Assembly (NCBI RefSeq): GCF_052324685.1 | Contig: NC_135226.1 | Coordinates: 16,579,384-16,643,383 of the forward strand | Direction: 5' to 3' | DNA length: 64,000 bases | Source: Brachyhypopomus gauderio | Taxonomy: Eukaryota; Chordata; Actinopteri; Gymnotiformes; Hypopomidae | Shown here: positions 32,761 through 43,747 of the stretch, in pieces | How positions within the stretch are numbered: the stretch's first letter is position 1 | How the letters are laid out: the number at the start of each line of letters is the position of its first letter | Made by a program: the position numbers and the translations under genes | Notes under the pieces: generated by a model | Seen by the model: only the letters and a program-made list of their open reading frames with translations | The model's database searches: none | Told to the model about the DNA's origin: nothing

Positions 32761-33085
32761 TGTTACAATAGAGAAATTGCATGGCTATTTAGCTAGACAG
32801 TGCATGGGTTAATGTCTTAGAGCACAGTTCATCATGTACTATTCCAGTAGCTAATCGCATTGTTATATGGCTGATAGTTGGGAAGTATAGGGGGGAGATT
32901 GTTTTTTTTTTAGTTCAGTTGTGTGCTCGTTACCCCTTGGTGTGGATCGTTTAACCTCTACCACTGACCTGTCGTGCTTGTAATTTCTGTTAGTCCAAGT
33001 CTTCAGTAAATTCTGGCCATCCAGAGTATTCCAAGTTGTTGTGTGAGTCATTTCACGCCTCCAACACTCAAAGACAAACACGACA
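32761..33085 (+). repeat. 3' LTR of the Gypsy fossil
   Basis: From TGTTACAATAGAG to AAACACGACA, directly after a G-rich purine tract. 325 bp. No matching 5' LTR found in the window. Confidence 0.55.
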
Positions 33086-33254
33086 ATATTAAGGGGTAAA
33101 TGTTGGTTAAGGGTGATGTGTAATGATACATCTCATATAGTTGGTATGGAAAAATCCACTCAAATCTCTCAAGTTGTCATTGGCTCAGAACGCATTGAAA
33201 CGCAGTGAGCCAGTGCCACACACTGAAAGACTATGAGCCAATGAAAAGCCTCGA

Positions 33255-33630
33255 AACATTTTGGATCAATGATGCGCAAAGCAAAACACACATGGAAACG
33301 ACCGTATATGGACAGACAAACACATGGACCCACCTGGAGGTGAGGAGCTGTACCAAGACACCAGGAAGACAAGGCACTGAGAAACACAGAGAATGGGGAA
33401 CATCAGGCTACGTACAAAGACCAGCAAACAGGAAGACAAAACAGAGTTTAAATATGCAGAGAAATTAAGCAGGGAACAATAATGAGAGGCGGAGTTACAA
33501 ATATAAAGGGTGTGACAACTGGAATGAAAACAAAAACACACATGGAATACCAAAACAGATGGGAGGGGCTAAACAGAACATGGCAACAATGACAACAAGA
33601 CTGACAGGTGGGGTGGAGCTAAATGTGACA
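33255..33630 (-). repeat. LTR fragment
   Basis: The minus strand begins TGTCACATTTAGCTCCACCC, a typical Gypsy LTR start, and continues with pyrimidine-rich LTR-like sequence. The far end is not resolved. Confidence 0.4.
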
Positions 33631-33759
33631 ATTAGGCTAAGATATGATGAAAATGTTAATGAGAAACCTCTAATTGAGACACAACATTGCTGATCATCTG
33701 GTTAGTGGTGATGTATTTGTTTCAGTCTAAAATGCTATAGCCTATATTTTAACAATAAC

Positions 33760-33942
33760 TGTAACAGGATGGAGTCAGCAGAAGGCAAGGTGGGAGCTGA
33801 CATGTTTTAATGTCCACAACAATTCAAACAAAAGGCAGCTTACCAACAAAATGGAGGTAGTTGGGTGACTGTGAATGGGGAAGTGACGCTCTGGAGGTGT
33901 GTCTGGTTGTGGACGTCTCCCCTCCCCACGCCTACTGTGACA
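33760..33942 (-). repeat. short solo LTR-like element
   Basis: 183 bp from TGTAACAGGATGG to CCTACTGTGACA, flanked by ATAAC and AGAAC (one mismatch). An inner part, GTCCACAACAATTC to GGACGTCTCCC, recurs at about 43530-43650 and 53610-53730 beside OR6 and OR7. Confidence 0.5.
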
Positions 33943-34540
33943 AGAACAATTGGCATCCCTAAAAAATGTTGTCTAAAATTAGTGTAATAAGTCAAGCTTG
34001 CTTGATTTAAGATCTGATGTGTGAATTCAGATGCACATTGACTAAAAGGTTAGGGTTACAAAAACACTAAATAAGTAAAAAATAACACAACCTGTAATTT
34101 GAATCTATTTTAATAGGAAGTAAGAGACTATTGAATTATTATCTATTTACTGAGATTCCTTCCTGCATTTCTGGTCTCCACTCTATATCCCACATTATTG
34201 AATCTATAATCTGGTATGAATCAGGTATACACTGAGGAAAGTGCATGTCTTAGGTCATGCATATTCAATAGCCTTTGTATTCACAAATTATTCTTTAGAA
34301 AAAGAGTGAGACAGATCAGAAAGTCAGGTCAAGTGATAATACACCAGCTAAAACATTTTATTTGTTGCTTGCCATCCTGGTGCCAGAAGCATCTTGGTTC
34401 CTGTCTGTGATCTGTGGAAGAGAGAACATTCTGACCAGAGTTTCAGATTAAACTTTTTTTTTTTATCCGGTGATGCAAAGCCAAAGTGTTTATATATTTT
34501 CAATCAACATCATTATGTATTTTAACTTGTAGTAAGCTCA
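33943..34540. other. OR5 upstream flank
   Basis: Homologous to the OR6-OR8 upstream flanks (AGTGAATTC-like stretch, CTGGTATGAATC, TCATGCATATTCAATAGCC). At 33992-34006 it reads AAGCTTGCTTGATTT uninterrupted, where the other three units carry a solo LTR. No gene. Confidence 0.6.
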
Positions 34541-34542
34541 TC

Positions 34543-34614
34543 TGTAAATTGCATCTTCAGGGAGCTGCTACATCATTGTCAACATCATTAAATAACAACA
34601 CTTTGGATATATAA
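34543..34614 (+). promoter_or_regulatory. OR5 proximal promoter
   Basis: TAAATTGCATCTTCAGGG (from 34544), the group B form of the shared motif, and TATATAA (34608-34614), 208 bp before the ATG. Confidence 0.5.
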
Positions 34615-34821
34615 GCAAGGGTACCATGCATGGAAAGCAACTGACTATGGGAAGTTCAGCACTGCAATGTCCCATAAATGAACATCAGTTGGTTGTGACC
34701 ATGTTATGGAGATATTTGTACAATGGAAAATGTTCATTCAGAGCATTGTTTTTTATTTGATTCTTGTCCTTTTTAAGTGCTTGCCGTCTGATTTTGTATC
34801 TAAATGGACTGAGAACGAGTG

Positions 34822-35760
34822 ATGGAAAATACATCCACAGAGTTCATATTTGTACTTCATGGACTGAATGACACAATGACAAACAAACAAATTTACTTTG
34901 CAATTGGTCTTATTGTGTACATAATTACACTGTTTGTAAATTTGACACTAGTCATAACAATTATTCTGGAAAAGACACTTTGTGAACCTATGTATCTGTT
35001 TATATGTAGTTTGTTTGTAAATGGAATATGTGGTGCTTCTGCTTTCTATCCAAAGATCCTTGCTGATCTTTTATCAGACTCATCGATCATTTCATATATA
35101 GCTTGTCAGACACAAACAAATGTAATTTTCTTTTATACTTTGTGTGAAATAACATGTCTAACAGTTATGGCATATGACAGGTATGTAGCTATTTGTAAGC
35201 CTTTGGAATATCTCACCATTATGACACACCAGAAGGTTATGAAACTGCTGGTGTTTAGTTGGCTCTTCCCCTTACTGCAGATAACCATCATGACAGTGAT
35301 GATTGCCAGTTTGCCTTTATGTGGTAATAACATTGACAAAATTTACTGTTCAGTAGTGAATATTGTCATGTTATCTTGCACAGATGTTACTATGATTGAT
35401 GTGTATGGGAATATTTTAATATTTTATCTTGTTGCTCAAATGACATTTATTATTACATCATATATTTACATAATCAGAAACTCTTTACAATCCTATACAG
35501 GAAGGGTTAAATTCATGCAGACATGTCTTCCCCATTTAATCACTCTCACAAACTTCATTGTTTCTCTACTCTTTGATATTACGCATTCTCGCTATGTCAA
35601 AAGTCAATCACAGCAAGCTCTGCACAATATATTGGGTATGGAGTACCTTGTTTTGCCTCCACTCTTAAATCCTATAATATATGGAATTAATCTGACCCAG
35701 ATGCGGCGCCAGTTTGTGAAACTCTATGTGAGCAAATTTAAAGCACTGAGACAGGGCTGA
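34822..35760 (+). CDS. OR5: fish-type olfactory receptor (GPCR), group B
   Basis: Intact single-exon receptor of 312 residues starting MENTSTEF. Glycosylation sites N3 and N16; EKTLCEPMY in the first intracellular loop (LCEP marks group B, LHEP group A); C95; MAYDRYVAICKP at 117-127; PPLLNPIIYG in TM7. ECL2 reads LPLCGNNIDKIYCSVVNIVM, sharply different from group A's SNWEVVK. Private residues include FPLLQITIM in TM4, N169 and NILIFYLVAQM in TM5. It is the most diverged member of group B and its flank lacks the solo LTR present beside OR6-OR8, so it represents the older locus state. No breaks. Confidence 0.96.
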   Translation: MENTSTEFIFVLHGLNDTMTNKQIYFAIGLIVYIITLFVNLTLVITIILEKTLCEPMYLFICSLFVNGICGASAFYPKILADLLSDSSIISYIACQTQTNVIFFYTLCEITCLTVMAYDRYVAICKPLEYLTIMTHQKVMKLLVFSWLFPLLQITIMTVMIASLPLCGNNIDKIYCSVVNIVMLSCTDVTMIDVYGNILIFYLVAQMTFIITSYIYIIRNSLQSYTGRVKFMQTCLPHLITLTNFIVSLLFDITHSRYVKSQSQQALHNILGMEYLVLPPLLNPIIYGINLTQMRRQFVKLYVSKFKALRQG

Positions 35761-36077
35761 TATCTGTGCCAAAAAGCCTTCTGCCATAATATAGGCATAA
35801 TTTTCTTATCATTACAGCAGAGAACATTGTATTGATTTTCTTCCAAAGAAAATGTGGTCACCCTTGTGTGTTAAAACCAATCAATTGGAAGGGAATAAAA
35901 AAACTATAAGATGAAATCAAGTCTCAACAGCAGAACTGCATGATGTTATCTTGAACAATTTAACACGTGTATTTCAATTCTGAATTACTCAGATACTCAG
36001 AAGTTGGCTTGTAGGACTGAAGAACTGTTAAATAACTGTTTCTAAAATTGTTAGAATTGGAAAACTGAAAAATCTGG

Positions 36078-36078
<1 letters not shown>

Positions 36079-36152
<74 letters not shown>

Positions 36153-36167
36153 TGTGTGTGTGTGTTT
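36079..36167. repeat. (TA)n microsatellite
   Basis: About 85 bp of alternating TA ending in TGTGTG. The corresponding position downstream of OR6 and OR7 also carries (TA)n of other lengths; OR8 has only a short TATATACATATATA. Confidence 0.9.
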
Positions 36168-36380
36168 CATAATGAGCTTAGTTTGTTAAACTTAGTTTTG
36201 GAAAAGTGTTTAAAATGTTTTAAGATATTATCTACATGAAATAAAACTTAAGGTTTTAATGCTTACAAAACAATTTTACTGTTATTTGAGAGATGATTTT
36301 CCTGCTGTCTCTTTGACAGTGATGTTCAACGTGCGATTAAACAGAAAAACCACTAGTATTACATTATCAAAGTTATTAAA

Positions 36381-36480
36381 TTATCACTTTTATGGGGTTG
36401 TTTAAAATGACAGTACAGGCAAGTGCTTGGATATCTGAGTAGCTCCATCTTTGTTTTTTTATTTGTGTTAAGCAAATGAA
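36381..36480. promoter_or_regulatory. conserved noncoding block downstream of OR5
   Basis: ATCACTTTTATGGGGTTGTT through GTGTTAAGCAAATGAA, the same block as after OR4, OR6, OR7 and OR8. Function unknown. The flanks 35761-36380 and 36481-37300 are duplicated OR 3' and 5' flank without genes. Confidence 0.4.
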
Positions 36481-37301
36481 ACGTTTACAAATGAAAAGAG
36501 TTGCAGTTAAAGTTCAATTTAAGAATACACCACCTTTTTTGAATGAATTAAAATTTCATTCAAATGAAACAGCTCCAGTTCCAATTTAGATTATTAGATA
36601 AAGTGTTTTATTTTGACTGTGCTACCAATCTGAATTTAAAAGATTTAGTGTTACTGTTTACTGTAGTTTAATTAAATATAATGTAAATAGTTAACCCTTA
36701 GCCAACTGCCTACATTTTGGTATGTGTGGCACACCATGTCACACTCCTAAAGCATTTTGTAATGCAGTCGTGGTTGTAGCAATAGCAGAGAAAATACACA
36801 TATGTAGATGTCTACTCTTCGATTGGTTATATTCAACACACAAAACAGTCTATATCAGATTCTAAATAGCAATAAAAATTATTTCTCTTAAAAGAGAACT
36901 ACAGAACTACACAGATTTGCGATAACTCTATTGCTCTTATAGAGGTACATAGTTATTGTTAGTAGAACAGGCTAGCGTTAGTAATGTAGCTCAGTCACAC
37001 AGGCTACATCAACCATTATGGTTGATTCAATGTGTTACAGCACTCAACCTTTGTTTTGGTCCAATAAAAGTTGAAGTTTGGACTAACATAGAATTAAAAA
37101 GAACTTCTAGAATTCCTCTAATTCTGTTATATTTAATTCTGTTCTAGTTCTCAACACCAGCCTGTCCACTAGCTTCTATATTTCCTTCAAGTGTAGCAGG
37201 GGAGCGACGTTACATATTTAAACTAACGTGGTAAGTTCTTCAGTAAATTATATGTTTAGGGAGCCTCCACACCTTCCAGATCACAGAACATTATAGGATA
37301 T

Positions 37302-37625
37302 TGTAACGCTGAGGAAGGCAGGCACGACGAGGCAAGTGCGTTGGGACATACACACGTTTATTTCAGCGCGGATAGCGCACAGTAAACTTATACATGAAAC
37401 AGGAAACGCAGACATTTGCTTCTGACAAAATGAGCACGGGACGCTGCACGAACGCACATTAAATAGACAAACTACATAAGCCCCGAGTGATCACGATATG
37501 AGCCACAGGTGAGACAGATGAACTCACTCACATACAACCACACCCACGGAAATACATACCCGGGCATAACCAGATGTAGACAACATGAACACACGCCCAA
37601 AAAGGAGAGGTCCGGAGCTGTTCCA
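37302..37625 (-). repeat. solo LTR at the promoter of an OR pseudogene
   Basis: 324 bp from TGTAACGCTG to AGCTGTTCCA on the + strand. GGATAT precedes it and TGATATATAAGC follows, so the insertion fell at the TATA box region (GGATATATAAGC-like) of the pseudogene. AAATAAACG on the minus strand supplies the poly(A) signal and gives the orientation. No internal region. Confidence 0.7.
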
Positions 37626-37833
37626 TGATATATAAGCAATAGTTTGAAGCATTGGAAGTAAATGACTATGAGAAAGTCAGCATTACAGAAATTCATAAAT
37701 GAACATCAACTAGAGATATTTATGCAAGAAAAACATTCAGAAAGACATTAAGAAGATTTTTCTTGTTTTTTTGGAGAATGATACTTTTTAAAAGCTTGCA
37801 GTTGGGCCTTGAATACAAATTTCCTGAGGAGTG

Positions 37834-37990
37834 CTTGAAATTTCCACTGAATGTTTGTGCTTCATGGATTAAATGACACATCAACAGACATATTTACTTT
37901 GCATTTGGTCTTCTTTTCTTTATTTTTTCTGTAAAGCACTTTGAGTTGCATGTATGTATGGAAGGTGCTATACAAATATATATTTGTAAA

Positions 37991-38036
<46 letters not shown>

Positions 38037-38645
38037 AGCTGTAACAGCTTCATCCACCAGGCAGTCAGGCTCCTCAACTCCCAGAGACGGAACTGACCCA
38101 CACCAACACTGATCTGACCCCAGACATGCACAAAAAGACTGCACTGAACCCCCAACTTCTGCCCCCCCCACACACACAGCATACAATGACTGAAATGTCA
38201 TCCTTCAAATATTTTCTGCTCTCCCACAGGATCTATTAACTACCGCTGTGTTCATGTATGTTCCATATGACACACTATGTCACTCTTCATCTCTGACACC
38301 ACTCAGACCACATTGCACTGTACCAGCACTACACTGTCCTGTCTGTCAATTGTCTCTGGTCTGTTGTATTTATTGTAGTGTTTTGTTGTGAGATTGTCCC
38401 ATGCTGCACATTTTGCACATTATACTGTTACCCTGCCGCACTTTATGTCGTCTGTTGTACTGTTGATTTGTGTTGCACCACGGTTCTGGAGGAACTAAAT
38501 TTCATTACACTGTGTATCTGTACTCAGATGTACTGACAATAAAAAGCCACCTGACTTGACTTGACATGGAATGAAAGTTACCCAGATGCAACGCCAGTTT
38601 GTGAAAATGTACATCAATAAATCTAAATCAGTCAGACAAGGCTGA
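37834..38645 (+). pseudogene. olfactory receptor pseudogene A
   Basis: The start region aligns with OR2-OR4 (TTTGTGCTTCATGGATT, AATGACACATCAACAGACAT) but the ATG position reads CTT and short deletions follow. From 37927 to about 38569 it is replaced by LINE sequence. The last 75 bp (GAATGAAAGTTACCCAGATG to CAAGGCTGA) are the TM7 end and C-terminal tail. TM1 to most of TM7 is missing: dead. Confidence 0.85.
37927..38569 (+). mobile_element. two LINE 3' tails inside OR pseudogene A
   Basis: 37927-38034 is an L2/Maui-like tail (CTGTAAAGCACTTTGAG, then (ATT)n). 38035-38569 is a second LINE 3' end: a short coding remnant (CTTCATCCACCAGGCAGTCA), then TTTCATTACACTGTG and a terminal (TTGAC)n. Together they occupy the missing middle of the OR. 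Confidence 0.65.
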
Positions 38646-38854
38646 TGTCAGTGCCAACAAGTCCGGTCTTCTTCTAGGCATACGTCTCTAAGTTTTAAGA
38701 GAAGAGAACACTCACAATTTTCTTCCAAAGACAACATGGTCACCCCCTTGTGCATCATTCTCATTCAAGTGGGTAAAGGGGGAGATAAAAGCAGGTGGTA
38801 AAAAGCTTCAGGATGAAATCACAACAGATAGATATGCACACAGCCCTTTACAAC

Positions 38855-39205
38855 ATGGTTATAAAACTGCTGGCTTTTAGTTGGCTCTTTGCCATACTGC
38901 AAACAGCCATTGTGGCAGTGCTGACAGTCAGACTTCCTTAATATGGTAATGACATTGATATGCTTTACTGCTCTAACTGGGATGTTGCAAAGATGTGACT
39001 ATGATGGATGCATATGGGAACATCCTAATCATTTATTTCCCAAGTCATTTTTGTCATTGTGTCATATATTTACATCATCAGAATATCTTTACGGTCGAAG
39101 ACAGAGAGGGTTAAATTTATGCAGACATGCCTTCCCCAGGTAATCTCACTAACAATAATTATATATTCTTATTATGTCAAAAGTCAGACACAGCAAGCTC
39201 TGCAC
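38855..39205 (+). pseudogene. olfactory receptor pseudogene B
   Basis: It begins inside the TM4 region (GGTTATAAAACTGCTGGCTT) and runs to TM7 (CAGACACAGCAAGCTCTGCA), with an in-frame stop after the ECL1/ECL2 section, several small deletions and no N-terminal half. An LTR element interrupts it at 39206. A second copy lies at 51498. Confidence 0.85.
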
Positions 39206-40531
39206 TGTCACGGTACGGCAGGCCCCCTACTGGTCGCCCCCATCTACAGCAGCAGCTTGTCCTGTGGGTGTGGTGTTGTGTTCGTCCCTCAGGTGGGCGG
39301 AGCCCGCGATCCGTCTCACCTGTGGGTCGTTTGTTTGCCTATATATGTCTTGTCTTTGTACCAGTTGACCACTGGTTAATATATCCTTAATTCGGATCAG
39401 TTCACGGGTTTTGGTTTGCGCACTTTACATATTAAACCATCCTATTTCCCTGAGACTTGGCGTGATCGCTTCCATTTAATTTCGCTCACCCTACCCATCA
39501 CAGAATAACCAGCCACCCTTCGGAAGCCGCCAGTCTCCTTTACTTTCTCCTTCGTTCGTGGTCATGTCTCGTGGTAAGTGTTTGTCTGCGTGGTGTTTTG
39601 TTTGTTGTTGAAGAGCCCCGCCGTGCTGAAACATTGTGTGTGTGTGCAGCACGGCGGTGACCAGGGCAGTCGACCCCGGTCGGGCTCTTCGTGTTGTGTG
39701 GTCACACGTGTGTGTGTAGGTGTGTGTGTGAGTGAACGGACGTATGGATCAGTGTGCGTCGCTCGCTTGTGTTATTTGCCTCGCTCCCCCGTGTGTCTAG
39801 TGTTTTTTGTGGGGAGCGACTGCGAACTCGAGCGGCACGTCACCATTGTTTGTATAGAGCGCGCATGTGTGGAGCATGTCCGTTTGCCGTTTTGCACCGT
39901 TTGTTTTGTCTAGTCTTTGCGTGTTTGTTTTGTCCTACCGTGTTGCGTGATTTGTTTTGTTTTGTGTAATTCCACGCATGCTCCTCCCCTTAAATGTGTG
40001 TTTGGGGGGGGACTGGCTGTGGTCCCATGCCGAGGGCGTCGCTCCCGAGGGAGGCCCTGAGCAGGGTAGTGCGCCTGAGTGTTTTGTGTATGTAGGTGTG
40101 CGTGTGCGTCATGTGTTGCAGGTTGCTCCTGGCGGTGGATAGCGGCCCTCCTGGACCTTGTGGGATCTCCCAAGTAGGCAGGAGCCCCCTTATGTGAGGG
40201 GGTGACAGGAGCCCGGTCTTAAAGAGCGGTGGGGCTTAAGCGGCCTAAGGCCGGTTAGGGCGCGAGGGCCCTGTGACCGACCGGGGCGTGGTTTTGTCTT
40301 GTTGATGGCCCAGTCGGTCCAGGGTCCCGCCCAGGGAGGTGAGCTGTTTAATGTTGTTTGTTTTTGTGTTGCAGCTCTAGGACTATAGGGGGTGTGCCCC
40401 TTGTCCCTGCCTTCCTGCTCCTTTGTTTTGTGTACTACCGCTGTAGGCCGCACAGCCGGTGGAGGGGAGTGCGGTTTGAAGGGGGGATCTGTCACGGTAC
40501 GGCGGGCCCCCTACTGGTCGCCCCAGTCTAC
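39206..40531 (+). mobile_element. non-coding LTR element in OR pseudogene B
   Basis: 5' LTR 39206-39502 (TGTCACGGTACGGC to CCATCACA), a GC-rich interior without pol, a purine tract (GAAGGGGGGATC), and a 3' LTR cut to about 42 bp at 40490-40531. The interior carries splice-like sequences. A relative in opposite orientation enters the window end at 62658. Non-autonomous; OR flank resumes downstream. Confidence 0.7.
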
Positions 40532-40889
40532 ATTGAGACTGGCATTGAGGCATTGAGACTGGACTGCTATGAAGTTTTAGAGGAGAGGACAGTGTCAGGT
40601 CAACACACCCTTCCCCGACTTGCAAGATGGTATCATGTATTTTAAATCTGAAGTCTAACCAGAAGTTGACCTGTATACTGTCTAATAACTGTATTGTTAG
40701 AACTTTGCTAGAATTCACAATGAACTATCTGACCTAAACTAGATTGTTAACCTTTATTTTGGAAAAAAAAACATATTCTTGTGGTTTCTGTGTTTAGTGT
40801 TTAAAATGTTTAGTGTCTACGTTTTTAAAGCTTAACAGAGCAGTTTGCTGGTGGTTTCACTGATTTTTTCAGAAGTGATATTATGCACC
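40532..40889. other. 3' flank of OR pseudogene B
   Basis: Aligns loosely with the downstream flank of OR4-OR8 (TTTTAAATCTGAA, CTGTTAGAA-like, GTTTAAAATGTTT). No gene. Confidence 0.5.
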
Positions 40890-41272
40890 TGTGATGTGGG
40901 GATAGAGGCAGCATGAGACAAAGGCTGTGGACTAAACACTTTATTGTCCATGGTGCACAGAACAGAAATTCTCAGACCAAACGGTGATAATAGAGATAAG
41001 GGTAGCACTCAGCAATTCCAGAGAGGCAGTCCAGTAGTGTCGGTGAAGTTCCAAGGAGCAGGCTACTCGTAGTGAACGGCGAAGGCTCAACAATGTGCAG
41101 CACTGGACTACATGGCCTGTGGACTCTTTAAGCTGAGGGCATTAGTGATGGCCAGGTGTTAATAATGTGGTGATTGAGACTGGAGGATTAAATGGGTGTG
41201 TAAGGGTGTGTGGTGCCCTGAAGTGGGTGTCAGTGCACACGCGCACTATCTAGTGCTTCCAGGCTCGTGACA
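40890..41272 (-). repeat. solo LTR
   Basis: 383 bp; the minus strand runs from TGTCACGAGCCTGG to CCCACATCACA. Flanks are GCACC and GCAAC (one mismatch). Fragments of the same LTR in + orientation lie at 51951-52339 and 58482-58588. Confidence 0.75.
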
Positions 41273-41503
41273 GCAACATATAATGATTGATGATTTTCCT
41301 ATATCTAAATCTAATGGTTTATTATCTCTATTACCTTGTTCAATGTGCTGCTAAACAAGAAAATCTAAATTAACAGTATTAAATTGTCAGTTTAATACTT
41401 TTTAAATAAACTTTTATGGTGTTGCCTAAACGGATAATAATGGTCAATGCAAAGTTGATACAGGAGTAATAACTTCCACCATGTTTTTCAATTAGCATGC
41501 AGG
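41273..41503. other. decayed copy of the conserved OR downstream block
   Basis: AAACTTTTATGGTGTTGCCT and the following bases (41398-41460) align with the block found intact after OR4-OR8, but with many changes. Confidence 0.45.
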
Positions 41504-43525
41504 TGTAACATACTGCTCCTCTCTCTGCCCCTGTCTTGTGCCATTTGCCCTAACCCTGCCTTGTTTCTCCATCTCCGTAGTTTCCCTTCTGTTTGTCACA
41601 CCCCCGTCCTCAGTGTTCCCTCCTGTGTCTCGTTTTACTTTCCCCATTTCTGTGCTCTGATCTCTCTGTGTTTGCGTGCCTGTTCTTACCCGTGCCCCGG
41701 TTTGGTTTGTTCAGTTTTTCCTCCCATATGTTCTATCCATGCTATTCCTTGCCCGTGTTACTTCTTGCCTCCCGAGGTCATTGTTGGTTGCATTGGTTAG
41801 TTTAGTCGTTTTCCCCTGTCTCTTATTTCTTGGTCTTGATGATTCATTCTTAGTTTTATGCTTCCATTCCGTCATTCCTGTCTCCCATTAGAAGTGTTTA
41901 TGTTTAGTTGTAGTGCTAATTTCATAACCCTAGGTTCGTGTGTGCAGTACCGAGTGTGGTTAAACCTTATGTTGTTTAGTTCCTTTGTCCAGTTTAGGTT
42001 ATGTTGTATTTATGCTATTCATGTTGGTCGTGTATGTCCTTCTTAGTGAATTAATGTTCTGGTTCTAGTAGCTTATATATCGGTTAGCCTTGTTGTTGTT
42101 TGTATGTTCCCTCTAGCGTTTATTCCCTTCTGCCTATTTTCCTTTGTTCTGTTCGCTGTCTGATTTACTTAATAAATTATATTAAAACCTGCATTTGTGT
42201 CACCCCCGCCCCATTGAAATGTAACATAATGACTGACCACAATATGACGCAGCAGGCAAAGCCAGCTCTCGCTAGCCTCGCAATGCCCCGAGTTAGCAAA
42301 CATTTCCAGGACAGATTGACCAATCTCCAGTCGTTTCTTGTGAGGGACCCTATAGGCAATCGCATATGCCTACCCTCTCTTGCTCTCACCCCTGAAGTAT
42401 ATAATGGAGAAAAAAACATACGGACATATGCGGACATAATTTTAGCCACCCATATAGACGAGGCGTGGGCCATGGAGGGATTCTGCTGGAGTTGCCGCAC
42501 AGTTCTCACACCCAAGACTCTGTGGGACCCCCCACAGCTGTGCTCCCCAAGGAAAATTTTGGGGGAAGCTGTGTCCAGACACACCAAACCCTCAAAGCCT
42601 AACAGGCTGAGCCTAACAGGCTGAGCCCAACAGGCCGACCCCATCGGCCGTGTGGGAAAGATATGTGGCCTGAGGGCTAGTTCCTCCACAGCTATTACAC
42701 CTTCCAGCGTCATCCAGACCTCCACGCTCCCCAGCATCGTCCAGATCTCCTCGATCCCCAGTGTTGTCCAGGTCTCCATGCTTCCCAGCGTCATCCAGGC
42801 CTCCATGCTCACCAGCGTCACCGTCATCAGCCCCAACGCTCGCCAGCGTCACCTCGCCAGCCCTAATCCTCCCAAGGGTCACCTCACCGGCCCCAATGCT
42901 CCCTAGTGTCTCCTCGCTGGCCCCAGTGATCTCAAGCGTCTCCTCACTGACCTCGGCCCTTACAAGCATCTCCTCACCTGTCGCGCCACTCCTGAGCATC
43001 TCCTCCCCTGCTGCACCACTCTCTAGCAACTCCTCACCTACCACAATGCTCTCCAAGGTCCCCTCTGCCGCAATGTTCTCTAATGAGCCCTCAGCATCAT
43101 CACTTCCCAGGGCCTCCCTAGCAACAATATTCCCCAGGGCCCTTGAAGTCAACGCATCTTCCAACAACGCCGTCTCCTCGGCCACCGTTCCTGCCTCCAC
43201 GACCCAGAAGGGATCAGCCACTGTTCCTGCCTCCATGACCTGGAGGAGGCCAACCACCGTTCCTGCCCCCATGACCCAGAAGGAGTCAACTGTCATTCCT
43301 GCCCCCATGACCCGGAAGGGGTTTATTACCATTCTTCCCCCCATGACCCGGACGAGGTCTGCCACAGTCCCTGCCCCTGCTACCCGCAAGGGGTCATTGG
43401 CCGCTCCTGCCCCCGCGAACCAGTAGGTGTCAACCGCTGCTCCCAATCCCACTACCCGGCGGGGGATGACCAAGGCTCCTGCCCCTGCAACTCAGAAGAT
43501 TACCCACGGCCCTTCAGCCGGTCCC
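41504..43525 (+). mobile_element. LTR plus gag-like, proline/threonine/serine-rich element (copy 1)
   Basis: LTR-like 41504-42226 (TGTAACATACTG to AAATGTAACA, with CTTATATATC and AATAAATTA late in it). A gag-like region starts at 42229 (MTDHNMTQQ). From about 42660 to 43520 a degenerate repeat-coding stretch follows, rich in Pro, Thr, Ser and Ala with recurring TVPAPMT-like units. No protease, RT or integrase and no 3' LTR. Broken; family unknown. Copies at 52385 and 58628. Confidence 0.55.
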
Positions 43526-43747
43526 CACGGCTGTCCACAACAATTCAAATAAAAAGGCAACTCACCAACAAAATGTAGGTGTTTGGGTGACTGTGTATGG
43601 GGAAGTGACGCTCTGGAGGTGTGTCTGGTAGTGGACGTCTCCCCTGAACACTGGGACCAGCCTACAAGGACAATTGGCATAATAAAAAATGTATTTTATT
43701 TCTCTAATAAATGTTTTGTCTAAAATCAGTGTAACAAGTCAAGTTTG
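43526..43747. repeat. LTR-like fragment shared with 33812-33960
   Basis: GTCCACAACAATTCAAATAA through GTGACGCTCTGGAGGTGTG matches the inner part of the short LTR-like element upstream of OR5. Its left third is replaced by the gag-like element. Ends with the target duplication GTTTG. Confidence 0.6.

Larger units (their letters stand above)
30845..33085 (+). mobile_element. Gypsy fossil: zinc knuckle, RNase H, integrase end, 3' LTR
   Basis: Blocks: CFLCGEEGHF zinc knuckle (about 30870); RNase H at 30990-31300 (QFILYTDASDHSIGAILSQL, RCELLAVVKF); integrase C-terminal region at 32040-32500 (PWQGPRIITACLEPVLYKVR, VLHHDRL); a purine/G-rich tract (about 32741-32757); and a 3' LTR. Most of pol is missing and an unrelated insertion separates RNase H from integrase. 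Old, with several breaks. Confidence 0.75.
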
